A stretch of DNA of 64,000 bases from Ilex aquifolium (lineage: Eukaryota > Streptophyta > Magnoliopsida > Aquifoliales > Aquifoliaceae). Location of the stretch: contig OX637403.1 in NCBI GenBank assembly GCA_951799425.1, forward strand, positions 29,552,811 to 29,616,810, written 5' to 3'. A model generated the notes under the pieces. That model had not been told where the DNA came from and made no database searches. It saw only the letters and a list, made by a program, of their open reading frames with translations. Shown here piece by piece: positions 10,359 through 23,610 of the stretch. Position 1 is the stretch's first letter; each line of letters starts with the position of its first letter. The translations under genes and the position numbers were made by a program.

Positions 10359-13300
10359 ATGAAAGAAGCAGAAAATGGACCGCCGAATAGAGAACTCTAT
10401 GCTTTGCTTCACATATCTCCACAAGCCTCAGACGAAGAAATCCGAAAAGCTTATCGTCAATGGGCTCAAGTCTATCACCCCGATAAATACCAAGCTCCCC
10501 AGGCACTCCCTTCTTCTCTCTCTGAAAAGTGTGTGTGTGTGTGTGTGTGTTTTGAACTTAACTTTATTGTTCTTTATATTGATGAAATGCTGGTGATTGG
10601 TTCTGGGTACGACTGTTTGAATTGATGCCTCATATTGCTTAAAAGGATTGTTGATGTGTATGCTTTAGTGGTTGCCGGGTACAAGTGTTGGGATTGGCGG
10701 GTTAATTTTTTTTTTTTTTTACTTTGTTTTGAAAGGGCTTACCTGTGATATGCGTATCTGTTCATACTGATTTGGATGGTGTTTTAGTTCATTTACATTG
10801 TGAGAGAATTGTCTTTGTGTTGTTTGGGATATTTCATTTTTTTTTTTTTGCTTGGCAAGAGTGCAATTTTGTTGAAGTTCAAAACTTGTTCTTACCACTG
10901 AAATTGGTGTTGAAGCATGGGGCTATTTTGAGTTTGGTGAATTATGTTTAGTTATTAATGTATGAGCAATGGTATAAGGACCTAATTTGAGGATCTTAGC
11001 AGGACCAAATTCAATACAGCCATTGGATTACTTGTGAGTTTAACGCATACTAAGACTCAATTTAACATTAAACTTGATCATATGTGGTCTCAAGCTGCTC
11101 TATGTGCAATTACTTGTTTGCTCTAATTTTCTTCATGTGCTACATCAACTAGGTATTCCCATGGAGCATTTATTGGTTGCCATGATCAAGAAGTATTGCG
11201 TAGTTGATATGTTTGTAGTTCTCCAATTGCATCACATTGCGAAAGTTTCCTTGTATAAAATGAATTATGTTGCTATGTTTTCCATTTTTGGGGCCAAGAA
11301 TTTAGTCCCATAGGTTCAATTTTGATTCTTGATTTTTTGGCAAAAAAACGAAACTAATATTTTATTGTACACTTCTGGTTTCAGATGAAGGAAATTGCTA
11401 CGGAAAACTTTCAACGGATATGTGAAGCCTATGAAATTTTATGTGATGAGACTAAAAGGCAGATATATGACATTTATGGTATGGAAGGGTTAACTTCAGG
11501 TTTGGAACTTGGTCCAAAACTGAATAAAGTGGAAGAGATTAAGGAAGAACTTGAAAGACTGCGGCGTCAGAAGGAACAAGAGAAGGTCTCAGCCCATGTC
11601 CGACCTTCTGGTTCAATTCTGGCAAATTTGTCGCTGCCACGGTTTCTAGATGGTGAAGGCATCATGAAAGGGTACGTCTTTCTTATTCTTGTTAGTTCAT
11701 TCTGGTCTCTCATACGACATAACATGATATTTAGGTTCCAAAAACTTTGGAAATGTCCTTTATCCCCATGGATTTAGAAGGGACATTGTGCCTCTACACT
11801 GGCGTAGCTTAGTGTGAGGCTCAACCTGAAAAATGCTGTACTCCGATCAAGTGCTTATGCATTTTTCTCCTATGAAGCAACCCCACTTCTTTTTCACTTT
11901 TTATCGGCGTCAGTGTCCATATTTATCTCTGGTTGGTGTTGCTTGTGTCTTTGCCCACGTCATGAATTTCTTTTTGGTTCCTATATCTCTCTAAATTCTG
12001 AAAATATTATAAGGCCTATATGTTGCTGAAGATTCTATTTTCACTAAAATACATATTAACAGAGAGGGGTGACACTGCTGTCTTAAATTGCGCAAATTTG
12101 ATGATGTTTATAATCTGCAAAATTCTGCATTTCTTTTCATGTAATTGTAAACACGTTTTGAACTTGTCTTTCAATTTTGTCCTAGATTTCCTGCAAAAAA
12201 ACATGTTTCATTCATATTTATAGATTGCGTAGCTAGAGATTGCTTCAATTCATGCATCTGTTGTTTCGTCAGCATGGGTATGACAAGTGAAGTTCAATGT
12301 CAAATCTCGAAACGTAATGCTATTGCTGTTGGCGGGAATCTGGCAGTTAATGGGAATGCAGGTGGTGGTGCTGCCTCTGTTGTCCTTAGGCATCAGATAT
12401 CTTCTGTTTCTTCCATAGAATTCATGTGCTCTGCTGGTCTACGGGCGCTAATTGGGGTGCAAATATCACGGTAAGATAATTTCTGTTATTATTTCATTTG
12501 GAATTTTTTAGCTGACCATTATAGTAGTTTCACTTCAACTCTTCTTTGTCTCCTTGTCTAGCCAACTGTCCCCTCACTCAACTGCAACAATGGGCATTGC
12601 TATGTCTTTAAGAGATGGCTCAATCAACCTTTCTAATGTTTGGACTCGTCAACTCTCCGAGACAACAAATGGAAATGTAAGCTTCTCCATGTCAATAGAA
12701 ATCTCATTGCGAACCTGTAAGTACTAATAACTTTAATGCAGTAATGGAACTTAAAGGCTTTCTTGAATCTGTTTACGAATTAGGTTTGTTAACTTTGTAT
12801 TTTAGGAACTTAATTTGTTTTCTTGATGATAAAAGTTTTCTTTTAGTGACTTTGGCTTGCTGAGTTAAATAAACATTCAGAAGGAAGAAAAATCAGCTAT
12901 TCAAAGCTTGTTGGAAGTTGGAAAAAGCAGAAAAATATGAAATATTTTGAGGTTATAAGTGAATCAGCTTTCTCTGCTGCTATTATTTTTGCATTATATC
13001 TGATTTATTGTCTTTTCCCCCCTTCCAGATACAACTTCTTTTAGGTTCGGAATCATCTGTAGCTGTTGGATGGCAAAAGAAAGAGCAGAAAATGTCTGCT
13101 GCTGGAGAGATTAAGGTAAAATAAAGTTTTTATTTTTTCTGAATACATATTTTCCTTGAAATGGTTATCTTTTCCTCACCTCTAAATGGAAGTATCTCGA
13201 GGAAGGTGCAATTACATTAAGTTTCCCACTTGATAAGTAGTTTGAGGTTCTGATGCATACTGTTTTAGAAATTACATCTGGCTTCTGTTGTAAGTAACAG

Positions 13301-16300
13301 AGAGAATTTCTATGAACTGGCACATTAGGACATTTTCTTGTTGTCAACAACAATTACAGGCGACAAGGGGATTGTTATTGACATAAGATAAGCCAATGCT
13401 TAACTAGATACCAATACTGAAATCATGCAATAGTACATTAAGTGGTAATTGGACATTGAGGTTTGAGAAATTGTAAGAAAGGGGGGGGGGGGGGGGGGGG
13501 GGATTGAAATGTATTTCATGTAAACCTCAAGGTTATTCAGTGTCATTGCATTCAAAATTGCTTGACACCCTTGGACAACTTAGTTGAGAGCTTGCTACTG
13601 CCTGATTGGTCCATGACTTGGTAGAAGGCTGTTAGTCTTAAATATTAATTGCAGAAACATAAATTCCTTTCAGTGCAGGGATCAGAGAGCTTGACGTATT
13701 AGCCATAGGCTGCCTAATTAGTGGACATTCAGATGTCATTTATCGGGCTTAGCAAGGGCAGTTCATATAGCAGATGCTGTTAGTTTTGGAAATGAAAAGG
13801 GAGAGCACTTCGCTAACATATTTGTTTTGGATTCATTTCCGTATGCATACTAGTTGAACTTGACTATGACTGCCTATGTCATTTTGTCACTTCCAATTTG
13901 CTTGCTTCAAAGTCCAACTCCAACCCCAACCCCTATCACCTCCTGAATGCGAGTAGTTCACCACTCCAACTTTTACCCTGTATTGGGCTTGAAGGGATAT
14001 CAGCTCACTAATCTGATCTCTTTGTCACTAAGTTTCTGGTATTATTGCCTTCATAATCATTTACGCTGGAAATTAAGGTAAAGATAAATGCTGAAAATTT
14101 GTTTTTTTTTTTCCTTTGTTCCTGTCTACTTGAAAGCAGTGGCTTAAAACTTATTTTTCTTGAGATTATTTTTCCTCACTGAGGTATATCTTAAGCTATC
14201 CACTCTTTAAAAATAATCCACTTATTTTTCCCGTTGTCTTTCATGTTGAATCTATTAGCAATCTTCGGACTATTCAAAATATTTTATCCCGTTATCTTGA
14301 CAGTCTTTTATCATCACATTCAACCTAATGTAGATTGGCACAAGCTCCTTTGGTGCATCAGCTCATTATACTCGCCGCTTCTCCTCAAAATCTCATGGGC
14401 GTATTGCAGGCAAAGTGGGAAGGTAGGTCTATTTTATATTTTGTTTTGACATTGATTCTGTGAATATTTTTCTTCTTCTAAGGTGAAGAGACTTGATGCG
14501 TCTATGCTTGTTTAAGATTGAGTGATAGAGAGACCATCAGTTTGCAAGAATTCATTGAAGTTTTAAGTTGGATAGTGATTTTTCTAGAATTTATAAGTGG
14601 GGGAAAATTCTAATGGTAAGTGTGATGACTTTTATTTTATTCTTATTGGGCATGTTTTCAAGGAAACCTCTTCTTTGCCTTCTACTGCGAGCTGCCATCT
14701 CTGCATATGCTTTTCTTTCTTTTTTTGGTAGTTTATTATCTCAATTGTAAATGAAATAATGTTTGCAAAAGAACTATATGAAAATATGGTTATGAAAAGA
14801 TGCAACAGTAAGAAATATTTGGCATACATTACGGTAACTGGATGCATCAAATTATTGTTAGCCTGATTTGTTTGTCTACGTCTTGGGGATGAGATCTCCT
14901 TGTTTAGCTCCAATGAGAGCTAATGTGGCATCACGTACTTATGTTCAGCCATTAAGTATATATGGTGTATATATTGGAAATCATGTTTGCCTTTTGTGAG
15001 GGGCTTATAGTGGAGCAGGGGAGGTATAAAGAATAATAAGACCAAGATCAACTTCTTCAGTCAGAGTGGATCCCTTAATCAGAACATTGTTGTCAAAAAT
15101 GTTCCTTGAATATAAATTCCTCAAAATCTACCATGCATTTTGGATCAGAAAAATGCAGTTTATTCATAGCATTTTATTCATGTGTATTGCTTGCAGTTCT
15201 TTGAGGATGCTATGGTGCTGTAATTGGTAGAAATGTGTTGAAGAGCCAATATATTCTTGTGGAGTCCTTTGCTGTTGTAGTATTTTGTTACTTCATGGAG
15301 TGTCCCAATACGAACTACAAAGACAACTTAATATGCTACCAAATGTTTTATCCCTTGTCATCCTATGTAATTATTTTCTTCGTTCGAGTCAGACTATTCT
15401 ATTATGATATCATACATCACATTCTGCAGTGCTGCTCTTGAATTTGAAGTAGGGGGTGGACGGAAAGTATCTGATTTCAGCACTGTCCGCATGATGTATT
15501 CAATAGGAATTCAGGTATGAGCTGCTATGTGGGAATATTCTAAAACAATTTTTGTCTTCATTGTGTTGTTTTATGCTATTTTGCTTCTACATTAAATTCC
15601 TGGTTTACAAGAAACTGGAGAGGCTATTTTGGCATCTCTGTGGTAGCATAGATGTCTATTGCAATATTTTTAAGTATCATTGCTTAAATTTATCCTAGTT
15701 TTCCACTCCGTGACTCTTCTTTCCAATATCAGGTTTGGGGTGGAGGGTTGGGGAGGAGGAAACATGGATCTGATGCATGTTATTGTTTGATGTTTGCGTG
15801 AATGCATGTTATTTATGTGTTGAGTTCAGTTTTTGGCTAGTTTTAAAGTTATAGGTGTTGATTTTTCTTTGAGTGTAGTGTGTGTAACATCTATTGTTTG
15901 TCCTTGTTATCGGTAGGGTATTTTCTGGAGATTTGAATTGCATCGTGGAGGCCAAAAGTTGATTGTTCCTGTAAGTGCAATATCAGCATCTCTCTTTTAT
16001 CAGCAGCATAAATGAGGTTCATGCCAAGTTTGAGGAGCAAATTTGAATGTTTGCCCTTTATTTCACCTTTTCCAAAAAGTATATGCGTCTAGTTCTTGTG
16101 GATATCTACTGTTTCATTAAGATCCATCCTTTTGGAGTTTTTTTATCAATTCAGTTGCTTTTTGTTTGGTATTTTCTCCGTATAACGTGTGCTCTCTCAT
16201 TAAATGTGATCTTCTTATAATCTCTTTAAAAATTGAGAGCAAATGAAGTTCCCTCAAGAGAAACACTCTGGACGCTTGTATATCCTTTTGGCAAAATATT

Positions 16301-19300
16301 ATCCCTAAAGAAAATGGCTAATGAATGATATGTCTACGTAATGAAGCATTTGATCATGGTATCCATCTAGTATCATGTTGCTTCTGCTTTGAGGAGTCTC
16401 TGTATCAATGACAAACTCATATAAGACAAGACGCAGTGAAAAGGGTGACATGTATTGCTTCTGTTCCTTTTATAAGCACTTCTATAGTCTACACAGTTTG
16501 CTTGATAACTATAGAAACTCTGTCCTGTCATTATCTTTCTACTTTTTTTTGTATTTTGATATGTTGATGAGCTGTCGCATGCAGATTCTGCTTTCCAGGC
16601 ATTTGGACCCTGTATTTGCTACTGGAGCGTTCGTTATTCCTACATCACTTTATTTTGTGCTCAAGGTATTCAGCAGATTTCAAACTCTTACAGCTTTTTA
16701 ATCCGTCGAATGATTTCAACAATTGATTACACTGAATTTTAGGTCCTTGTCAAAGTCAAACAACTCAGAACTATCACAAGGTTGTTTGATCGAAAGATAT
16801 TCTCCTTTTTTTTTTTGCTATTGAAGAAAGGGGTGGGGGCAAAGGAGAGTGCGCAGAGAGATCACCCCGATAGGCCCTCACTAGTGGGATCATGAGGTCT
16901 CACACCGCGTCCGTTACTCCTCTCGGGAATGAACATAGCTAGGCTAGCATAGTGGTCAACCACCCAACCACCGAGCCCCAATGTGGACTCCATGATTTAA
17001 ACCTCCAACCTCAGGGTGAGAAGTTCAGCCAGTACCCCACCGGACCACCCCACTCGGTGTCAAAAGATATTGTCCTTGGTGCGCCTTAGGTTAGCCTAGG
17101 AAGTACCCAGTAAAAAGTGGGTCCAGTTGTAAAACATCACATATGTCGGCATAAAATATCCTTTTTTCTGATGCAGTCTTTCTTTATTATGCTTTATCAC
17201 AATTTGAAAAATATGTTTCACATGCTCATATTGATAGAGGTTTTGAAATTTTGATTTACTTTTTCACATGGTACATTATGTTGGAGATTCCACTATTCTT
17301 TCATGCTTCCAATAAGCATTTTTCCAATGAAGAAACCGAATTTAGTAACGGAGTACTGTATGTCCAAGCTCTCGGGATTTGAAAGAGGCCATCGTTGAGG
17401 ACAGGTTAGGGCCTGTGTCTCACAGGAAGTGTACAAGGCAGGGGACACTTTTTTGTTTATATTCTCATTATTTGGGTCAATAGTGATATCATGGAATGGC
17501 CATTGTTGATATTTTTATGCTGGGTGTCAATAATACTATCATTAAATGGTTTTTTGAGGGTATGGATCAAAGTTTTTCTGATAGTCTTACTAGTCCAAAG
17601 ATTCAGAAAAATCACTAGGGAGAATTTTAACATTTTTTTGTAGCAAATGTTAACTTGTATCATCTTTATAGCCTTATAGGTTTGATTCAGGAGCCATATG
17701 ATAGGGGCCTTGGGTGCTGCTAGACATTCCTGTGTCTGATTCGAGTATAGATTACAAGCAAAGTGCTTGAGCTATCTTTAATAGTACCATTTGCGAATGC
17801 TTTGAAGTTAAAGCCTAGTGATGGGCATTAGTGAAAGGAATTAATTTCTCTGCTGAGTGCTTTGACTGACTATATTTTGGTACCTAGAACAAAATTCACA
17901 TGAGTATGAGTTGTGATTGGTGTCTAAGTTGTTTATTTATTTACTTTGAAAAGACAAATCCCAATTTTGATTGATTTTATGCCTTTTTGGGTACTTGCAG
18001 ACATTCGTTGTCAAACCATATTACCTTAAACGGGAAAAGCGGAAAGCATTGAAGAATAGAGAAAAAACTGTGGCTCAGGTTTATAACATACACATGCTTC
18101 TTTGTTTTTGATTTATGTTCCTCTAGTCCTTTCCTTTTCTTCTCTTTGTTTTTTTGATATGGTCACGGAACTTGATATCGTGCTCATGTCTGGTATTCCA
18201 GACTCATGATTTTTGTATCTATATACTTCAATTAATATGAAGTATGTAAGCCTCTATGCATTGCTAGTTACAATCAGACAAAGTGCGTTTGTGGATGTGC
18301 AGATGTATTATGATGTACTTCTAATTGAAATTGGTCGTAGCAGATGTATTATGTTATATAGCTTTTCCTTGCATATGTGAAGATATTTCTTATTTAACTC
18401 CAATTAGATGGATGAAGCTTTTTCAGGCCAATTTATACATAAATGCTTCAACTACTAAGCCAAATTGTTCAGCCATAATAGTAATATAATTCATAGTTGA
18501 GAATTGAGAAGTTTGAACTTACCAGAGCAGTATTTAACCTTTTGGCAAAACTTTATGATAGTAGAGCCTCTGAAATTGCAATCTATTCTCAAAAGAAATG
18601 ACGACCATCAGAGCTGAATAGGAAGAAGGATTTACTTAGTTTTTTCACTTATTCGTTCCAAGTCTTGGTGACAAAGGCTTTGTTGGGGTAAGTTGAATTG
18701 CTTCTGTGTGATATTACCTTGACTATGGTACTTTTTTTGAGATACTAACTGTGGTCCAAACCTGAGTTACCCTTACTTGAGTGAAACGAATTTGTGTATT
18801 TTCTGAAAAGCATTAAACAAGGTGTTCCTTGGAGCTCGTCTCTGATCTAAGATGCCTACCTTTTTTATTAACCGGTTGAACCACATTCTCTCCTCTTTTG
18901 ATAATATAGTAGAGACTCGGTCTCTGTCGAGGTCCTCACTGTAACATGGTTATCAGCCTTCAAAAGCCAAATTCTTAAAGAGTCATTGGTTGACACCCCT
19001 AGTACCATAGTAATTGAACCACAATTGAAAACTGTGGCCTCAGCCAACCATTCAATACCTTTGGGGATGTCATAGCCAGGTGTTTGCTGTATGTGTACTC
19101 CAAAAACATAGAAATGATCAGGTGACATGGCAAGCAAGCAACTGTTTTCTGCTTTTGACTATTGAATGCTGAGGCAGCTCCCTGCCTTGCTCGCAGTATC
19201 CCCTGTATTCAGTACATTACTAGTTTATGGTTCTCATAGTATGTCATTCCTGATAAACTTGGTTAACAGCCAGCATTTAAGTAACCCTTATGAGCCAATT

Positions 19301-21904
19301 TATGTGGTGTTTAGTTTTGTTATTGCCTGAGTAGCATCAGATACTTTTTCTTGCCCTTGGTTATGCATATTACCATGTTAATTTGAGATTGGGTCTGCCT
19401 TGATCTATTATTTTTGATTTGATTATTTTAATTGCTGATTGAGTGTCTGACATGTCTTTCTCCTACTGGCTCGGTTGTTGTTGCTTTTAGACTGGTTAGT
19501 TGTTTCCTTATTTCCATTCAAGAATACTAAGGCTTTCTTTCTTAATATTGCTTCATAGGTTCAAGAGGCGAGGGCAGGAGCTGAAAAGGCTCAGCAGTTA
19601 CTACAAAATGTGGCCAATAGGAAAAGGAGCAGGCAACTAGAAACAGGTGGACTGGTTATCACAAAAGCTGTATATGGAAATCGTAAATCTTTGAAGAATA
19701 AAGATAATTCAGAAGAAACAAAAGATGAAGTGGCTTCTCAGACCATGGATGTCACTTTACCTCTAAATTTTCTGGTTAATGATTCTGGGCAACTTAAGGT
19801 AGGTTTCTTCCCTATCATTTTCTGAGATTTTTCTTTAATGGGTTGTGTGTGGCTCTAATAAGGTTCCTGATCTGGTACCTATCAATGCAGAAATTGAAAT
19901 TATCTGGTGAACAATGAATGAATGTGCTTTAAATATCATAAATTTATGCTTTGGTTGTGTTTATCTTTTATATTACATCATATATATCACTGCTTGAGAA
20001 TATGTATTTTTCTACATCAAGAAATGGCCTTGTGATTCACATAGAAGAAATTAAGAACAGAACTGTGGGATTTAGGTGGGGAGCTGTGAAAGTGGTGGGA
20101 TTGAGCATACTACGGTCTATGATTTGTGTGAGAGTGTGTTCGGACCTGCTTCTGCCCTGGCCTCCAGCTCCATAGGAAGTATACTCATTTCTTTTGTAAG
20201 ATTGTAGAGGATTTAAAAATTCTGTTTCATGGAGTTCAAATCTATTCAAAATAAACACCTTTTTTTTGGGTAAATCCTGGTTTGGGAATTATTTGATGGT
20301 TGACCAGTGCTTATGAAAGAAAAATTCTTCAATAGTTGGAAGGAATTTTTAGATTGCAGAGAATAGAATATCCATTGCAAGGTGAAAATCATCTGATGTT
20401 GATGTGACTATCATAGCCCAAACAAACTCATTAGTGAAACCATTATTATAGAACAGAGTGGAAACTTAATCTCATTAGAAGTTCTGTATTAGTCTCCCCA
20501 CATCTCTGTTCATGATCCCGATGTCTGGAGAAATGACTAGTAGGCTTGGGGTATTATGGAAGAATTTGGAGCATTATCTGGACTCTTTGGTCTTTTTGGT
20601 CGGGTGTGAAGCAAGGATGGTGGTGCTCAAGGCTGATTCTTTGAACCTCTTGGACATTGCGAATGGATAAGATCAATGTGGTAAGCTTTTAGATTAAAGA
20701 GAGCGATAAGGAGGGGTGTCAATGATGGTACTGATGGAGAGATCATAGAATACGATGGCGGTTGAAAGGGACCAAAGATGTTTTCATTTAGATGCAAGTC
20801 CTTTTATGTTCAAATCTGTGGAGGGGAGAATCTTCTTTTTTATGAAAGGCAATATAGCTTACTAGTGCACATAAGAAGATGGCATTCTTTGTTTGTAGTT
20901 CGGAGAGGAGCCGGGAAGCTAAATTGAAGGGTTATAGCTTGACACGCTGGGCTAAGCTCTGCCTTACCTGGTGTGTCATCAATCGGGTTTAGTTAAGCAG
21001 TGATTGAATGTTAGAGTAGAGAATTGGGGTGTAAGAGGGAGAGGGAGAGCGAGGAGATGTGGGAGAGAGGTCACCCGCATAAATAGAGGAGCTTTTGAAG
21101 GGGATAAAACTGCCCGCCCATTCATTGGATCAAAAGCTTCCCTATTTTTTTTTTCTTTTTCTCATAATTAGTGCATTGGGGTTTAGCTGATTTTCTTGGA
21201 GTTGGGTACCAAGTATTCAACATGTGGATAGATAGCTTCTGCTTGTACACATTGTGTGCAAAAGGATTGCCACCCCCTTTCTTGGTTTCGTATCGTGAAT
21301 GATGTTTACATATCATTGTAAATTTCCTCAATAATCTGGAAGAGGTTTTAGGCTCCTTGGTCCTTGAACTTTCTAATTTGGTATAAGTATCCAAAAATAG
21401 GAGACCAGATTCTGATGAAAGAAGAATATGCTTTTGACTGCACAATAATCACAATTTTGAGCCCCTGGACTTGTTGTATTCTTCTTAATATTGCATGGAG
21501 CTTAGACCAATTTTGAACCTGTAGACCAAACCAAACTGCTGGTGTTTCTGATGCCCATATTCCTGTCAACTGGAATAGTTACTTCAGTTTTCCAACAACG
21601 TTTGTATTTTATAGATTTGATATATTTTAGTTGTCTTTCAATAACGTTTGTGCAGCTTCACGAGGGGGTAAAGAAGTCGGGCATCATGGGTTTTTGTGAC
21701 CCCTGTCCAGGAGAACCTAAGCAGTTGCTAGTAGAGTACACTTATGGTGGCAACAAATATGAGGTATCCTTTTGTCTCCTTTCCCATCTTGTTACACAAG
21801 GGCTAATCTTGATCGATAACTGGGGTGCTCGACTGTATATCAAACAGGTGGTTGTTGATGATTATGAGGCACTGCTCATACCTCAGGAAGGGCACAGAGT
21901 CTGA
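10359..21904 (+). CDS. OWL1: DNAJC11/OWL1-type J-domain protein
   Basis: Thirteen exons: 10359-10502, 11385-11671, 12273-12470, 12562-12676, 13029-13115, 14334-14422, 15430-15514, 15917-15970, 16585-16665, 18001-18078, 19559-19798, 21656-21763, 21848-21904. Total 540 aa, close to the length of Arabidopsis OWL1. The J domain is at the N terminus (residues 11-75) with HPD at 40-42, the motif that stimulates Hsp70 ATPase. The middle matches the DNAJC11 beta-rich region; a hydrophobic segment ([12 protein letters not shown]) in exon 9 is followed by a basic coiled segment. The C terminus is the conserved DUF3395 part ([18 protein letters not shown]). In animals DNAJC11 associates with the mitochondrial MICOS complex; in Arabidopsis OWL1 was linked to very-low-fluence light responses. 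All introns are GT-AG except intron 1, which appears to be GC-AG (CCCCAG/GCACTC). Intron 9 contains a SINE. Confidence 0.93.
10529..10550 (+). repeat. (GT)11 microsatellite at the OWL1 exon 1-intron 1 junction
   Basis: Eleven GT dinucleotides lie 26 bp after the inferred exon 1 donor. Each GT is a potential donor: splicing before the third GT keeps the frame and would add ten residues ([10 protein letters not shown]) after the J-domain HPD loop. Repeat length may therefore affect donor choice (inference). Confidence 0.8.
13481..13502 (+). repeat. (G)22 homopolymer in OWL1 intron 5
   Basis: Twenty-two consecutive G on the transcribed-sense strand, inside the 1.2-kb intron between exons 5 and 6. 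Long mononucleotide G runs are rare, can form G-quadruplexes and are prone to length error in sequencing, so the exact count is uncertain. Confidence 0.85.
16808..17062 (-). mobile_element. SINE inserted antisense in OWL1 intron 9, about 255 bp
   Basis: Target-site duplication AAAGATATTCTCCTT (16793-16807) and AAAGATATTGTCCTT (17063-17077), 14 of 15 identical. On the minus strand the element begins with an A-box-like TGGTCCGGTGGG, has a B-box-like GGAGGTTTAAATC, and ends in an A-tail (T run at about 16806-16816 on the plus strand). It differs in sequence from the SINE at 3401. Confidence 0.82.
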
Positions 21905-22346
21905 ATGCCATTCAAGGTGCTGAAATAGATTTCTTGAGCCCCCAACACAAAAGAAAATGAAAATGTGATGGAAATGAAAAACAGAGGGAAAGAATGAAAG
22001 AAATAAAGAAAGAAAGAGAAAACCGTGGTAACCTTTTTGCAATTTTGCATGCATTTGACATGCCTCTGGGTGCCTTCAACTTGATCACCCTTTCTGTTTT
22101 TGTTTTTGCTTTTTCTCTTTTTTTTTTTCTCCCCATAAATATTGTACTAAAGAACTGCATTGGAGAGCAACTTGTTTTATATTGTGTAATTGATTTTGAT
22201 AGTGATGAATTTAAGGCAATTTGATTCTTTGTCAAGAACCATGAACTACTTTCTCATTGGGGCAGTTAATTTCACTTTTGTTGCATGTGGTTTGCACATG
22301 AAGATTTTTACACTCAGGTGCATATATACGATTATATCCACTTTTG
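21905..22346. other. OWL1 3' UTR and adjoining intergenic DNA
   Basis: This follows the OWL1 stop codon and holds the likely 3' UTR, including an A/G-rich stretch near 21950-22020. No other gene is supported; short frames on both strands here have no protein-like features. Confidence 0.5.
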
Positions 22347-22693
22347 GTAACAGGGATGGTAAGAGGAACGAACTGTAAATTTAGACTTTCTGAGTTCAAA
22401 TCTTGGTAATCTTTTGAGGTTAGACCATGAGGGATTTATTCTTCATGAATATCTTATTCTTGACATAGATGACCTATCTTTTTACCGGATCGGGGAGGGA
22501 ATTAGTCGAGGTGTGCGCAAGTTATAGATCTTGACAACCTCTTGGAGTTAGGTTATGAGAAATTTATCTATCATGAATTCTCTAGTTCCGGTGTGAATGA
22601 CTTATTTATGACCGGACTGAGAAGAAGATTAATCGAAGTACACGTAAACTAATTCGGACACTTTTGATGATTGAACCAAATAAATAAATAATA
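22347..22693 (+). mobile_element. SINE with internal duplication, about 347 bp
   Basis: Bounded by a perfect 13-bp duplication ATATCCACTTTTG (22334-22346 and 22694-22706). The B-box-like GAGTTCAAATC is at about 22400. Downstream, two diverged modules of about 125 bp follow each other, each with a TTTATC/ATGAAT segment, a GACCGGA(C/T) motif and a GATTA(G/A)TCGA motif. It ends in an A-rich (AAAT)n tail. Related modules occur at about 33395-33560 and, in reverse, in every array unit on the right. Confidence 0.8.
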
Positions 22694-22826
22694 ATATCCA
22701 CTTTTGAAGCAACCCTTCTAGAGCTCGGGGACACAATCTATAACAATACCCAGGGTAAGGCTTAGAGTGATAAGAGAATCATCTATCAACAAAAAAGAGA
22801 AAATACATTGACGAAAAACAGCTAAA

Positions 22827-23020
22827 TAAGGATTTCATCGAACGTAAATCTACAGAGAAGGGTCTCATAGAACTATAATCCAATCTTTCATAAGGATGAC
22901 ATCAAACGTAAGAGAAGGATCCTATCGAACGCTTTCTAGCATTAATAAGGATGCCATCAAACGTAAGAGAAAGGTCCCATTGAACGTAAATCCACTCTTT
23001 CAGATAGCATCGAACACTAA
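22827..23020. repeat. Diverged short tandem repeat between OWL1 and PRMT7
   Basis: Variants of AAGGATGACATCAAACGTAA and GTCCCATTGAACGTAAATCC recur at about 22845, 22892, 22947 and 23000, roughly every 50-75 bp. No coding potential was seen. It sits in the gap between the convergent 3' ends of OWL1 and PRMT7. Confidence 0.6.
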
Positions 23021-23610
23021 GTATCTTCATCAAGTTATTTACTCTCTTTTTTTCATGGAATGTTTTTGACATCCAATTGAATCTCTCATGAATGAATCCT
23101 TCCAGCCCAGGCCGAAAACTATCCTTGCAATCAATGTTACTGCTTGGCCATTTTCGAAATCAAAGACAACATTTATCATGCACTCTTTCGTTAATACATG
23201 CCGGAATTTAAGCAGCATAATGATACTTCGGCGCAAGTTACAGTGGTGAAAATGCATAATGGTTCGCTTTGATGTGGATGTGTTTAAAACTGGTAATGAG
23301 AGGAAGGAGGGCGTGTTACGGCAGTTATGGATGTCTTACCTTGGCACAATAAGAGTGCTAGAATATGATACGACTCGTTAACACAACACGAATATAACAC
23401 AAAATTAGAAGATTTGAGTCTTCTTAAAATCACCCATTTCATAAACAAATGAATCTGACACGACACGATCAATAAACAAATCTAGTATGAAATAACAATA
23501 AAACTGAAATAAATAAAAGTTCTAAGTGCTGAAAAAATTCGACCCACAAAGAAAGAAAGGAAAATGAGGCTTCACCACCAAAACAAGCAGACACAGTATG
23601 CTATTTTGAG
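23021..23610. other. PRMT7 3'-flanking DNA
   Basis: Sequence downstream of the PRMT7 stop codon (minus strand), containing its 3' UTR and AT-rich DNA. The region 23350-23480 has ACACGACACG-like motifs reminiscent of hAT interiors, but no paired ends or duplication were found. Confidence 0.45.

Noticed and set aside
11074-11313. Open frame inside OWL1 intron 1
   Set aside because: It lies between exons whose phases join directly and shows no match to the family.
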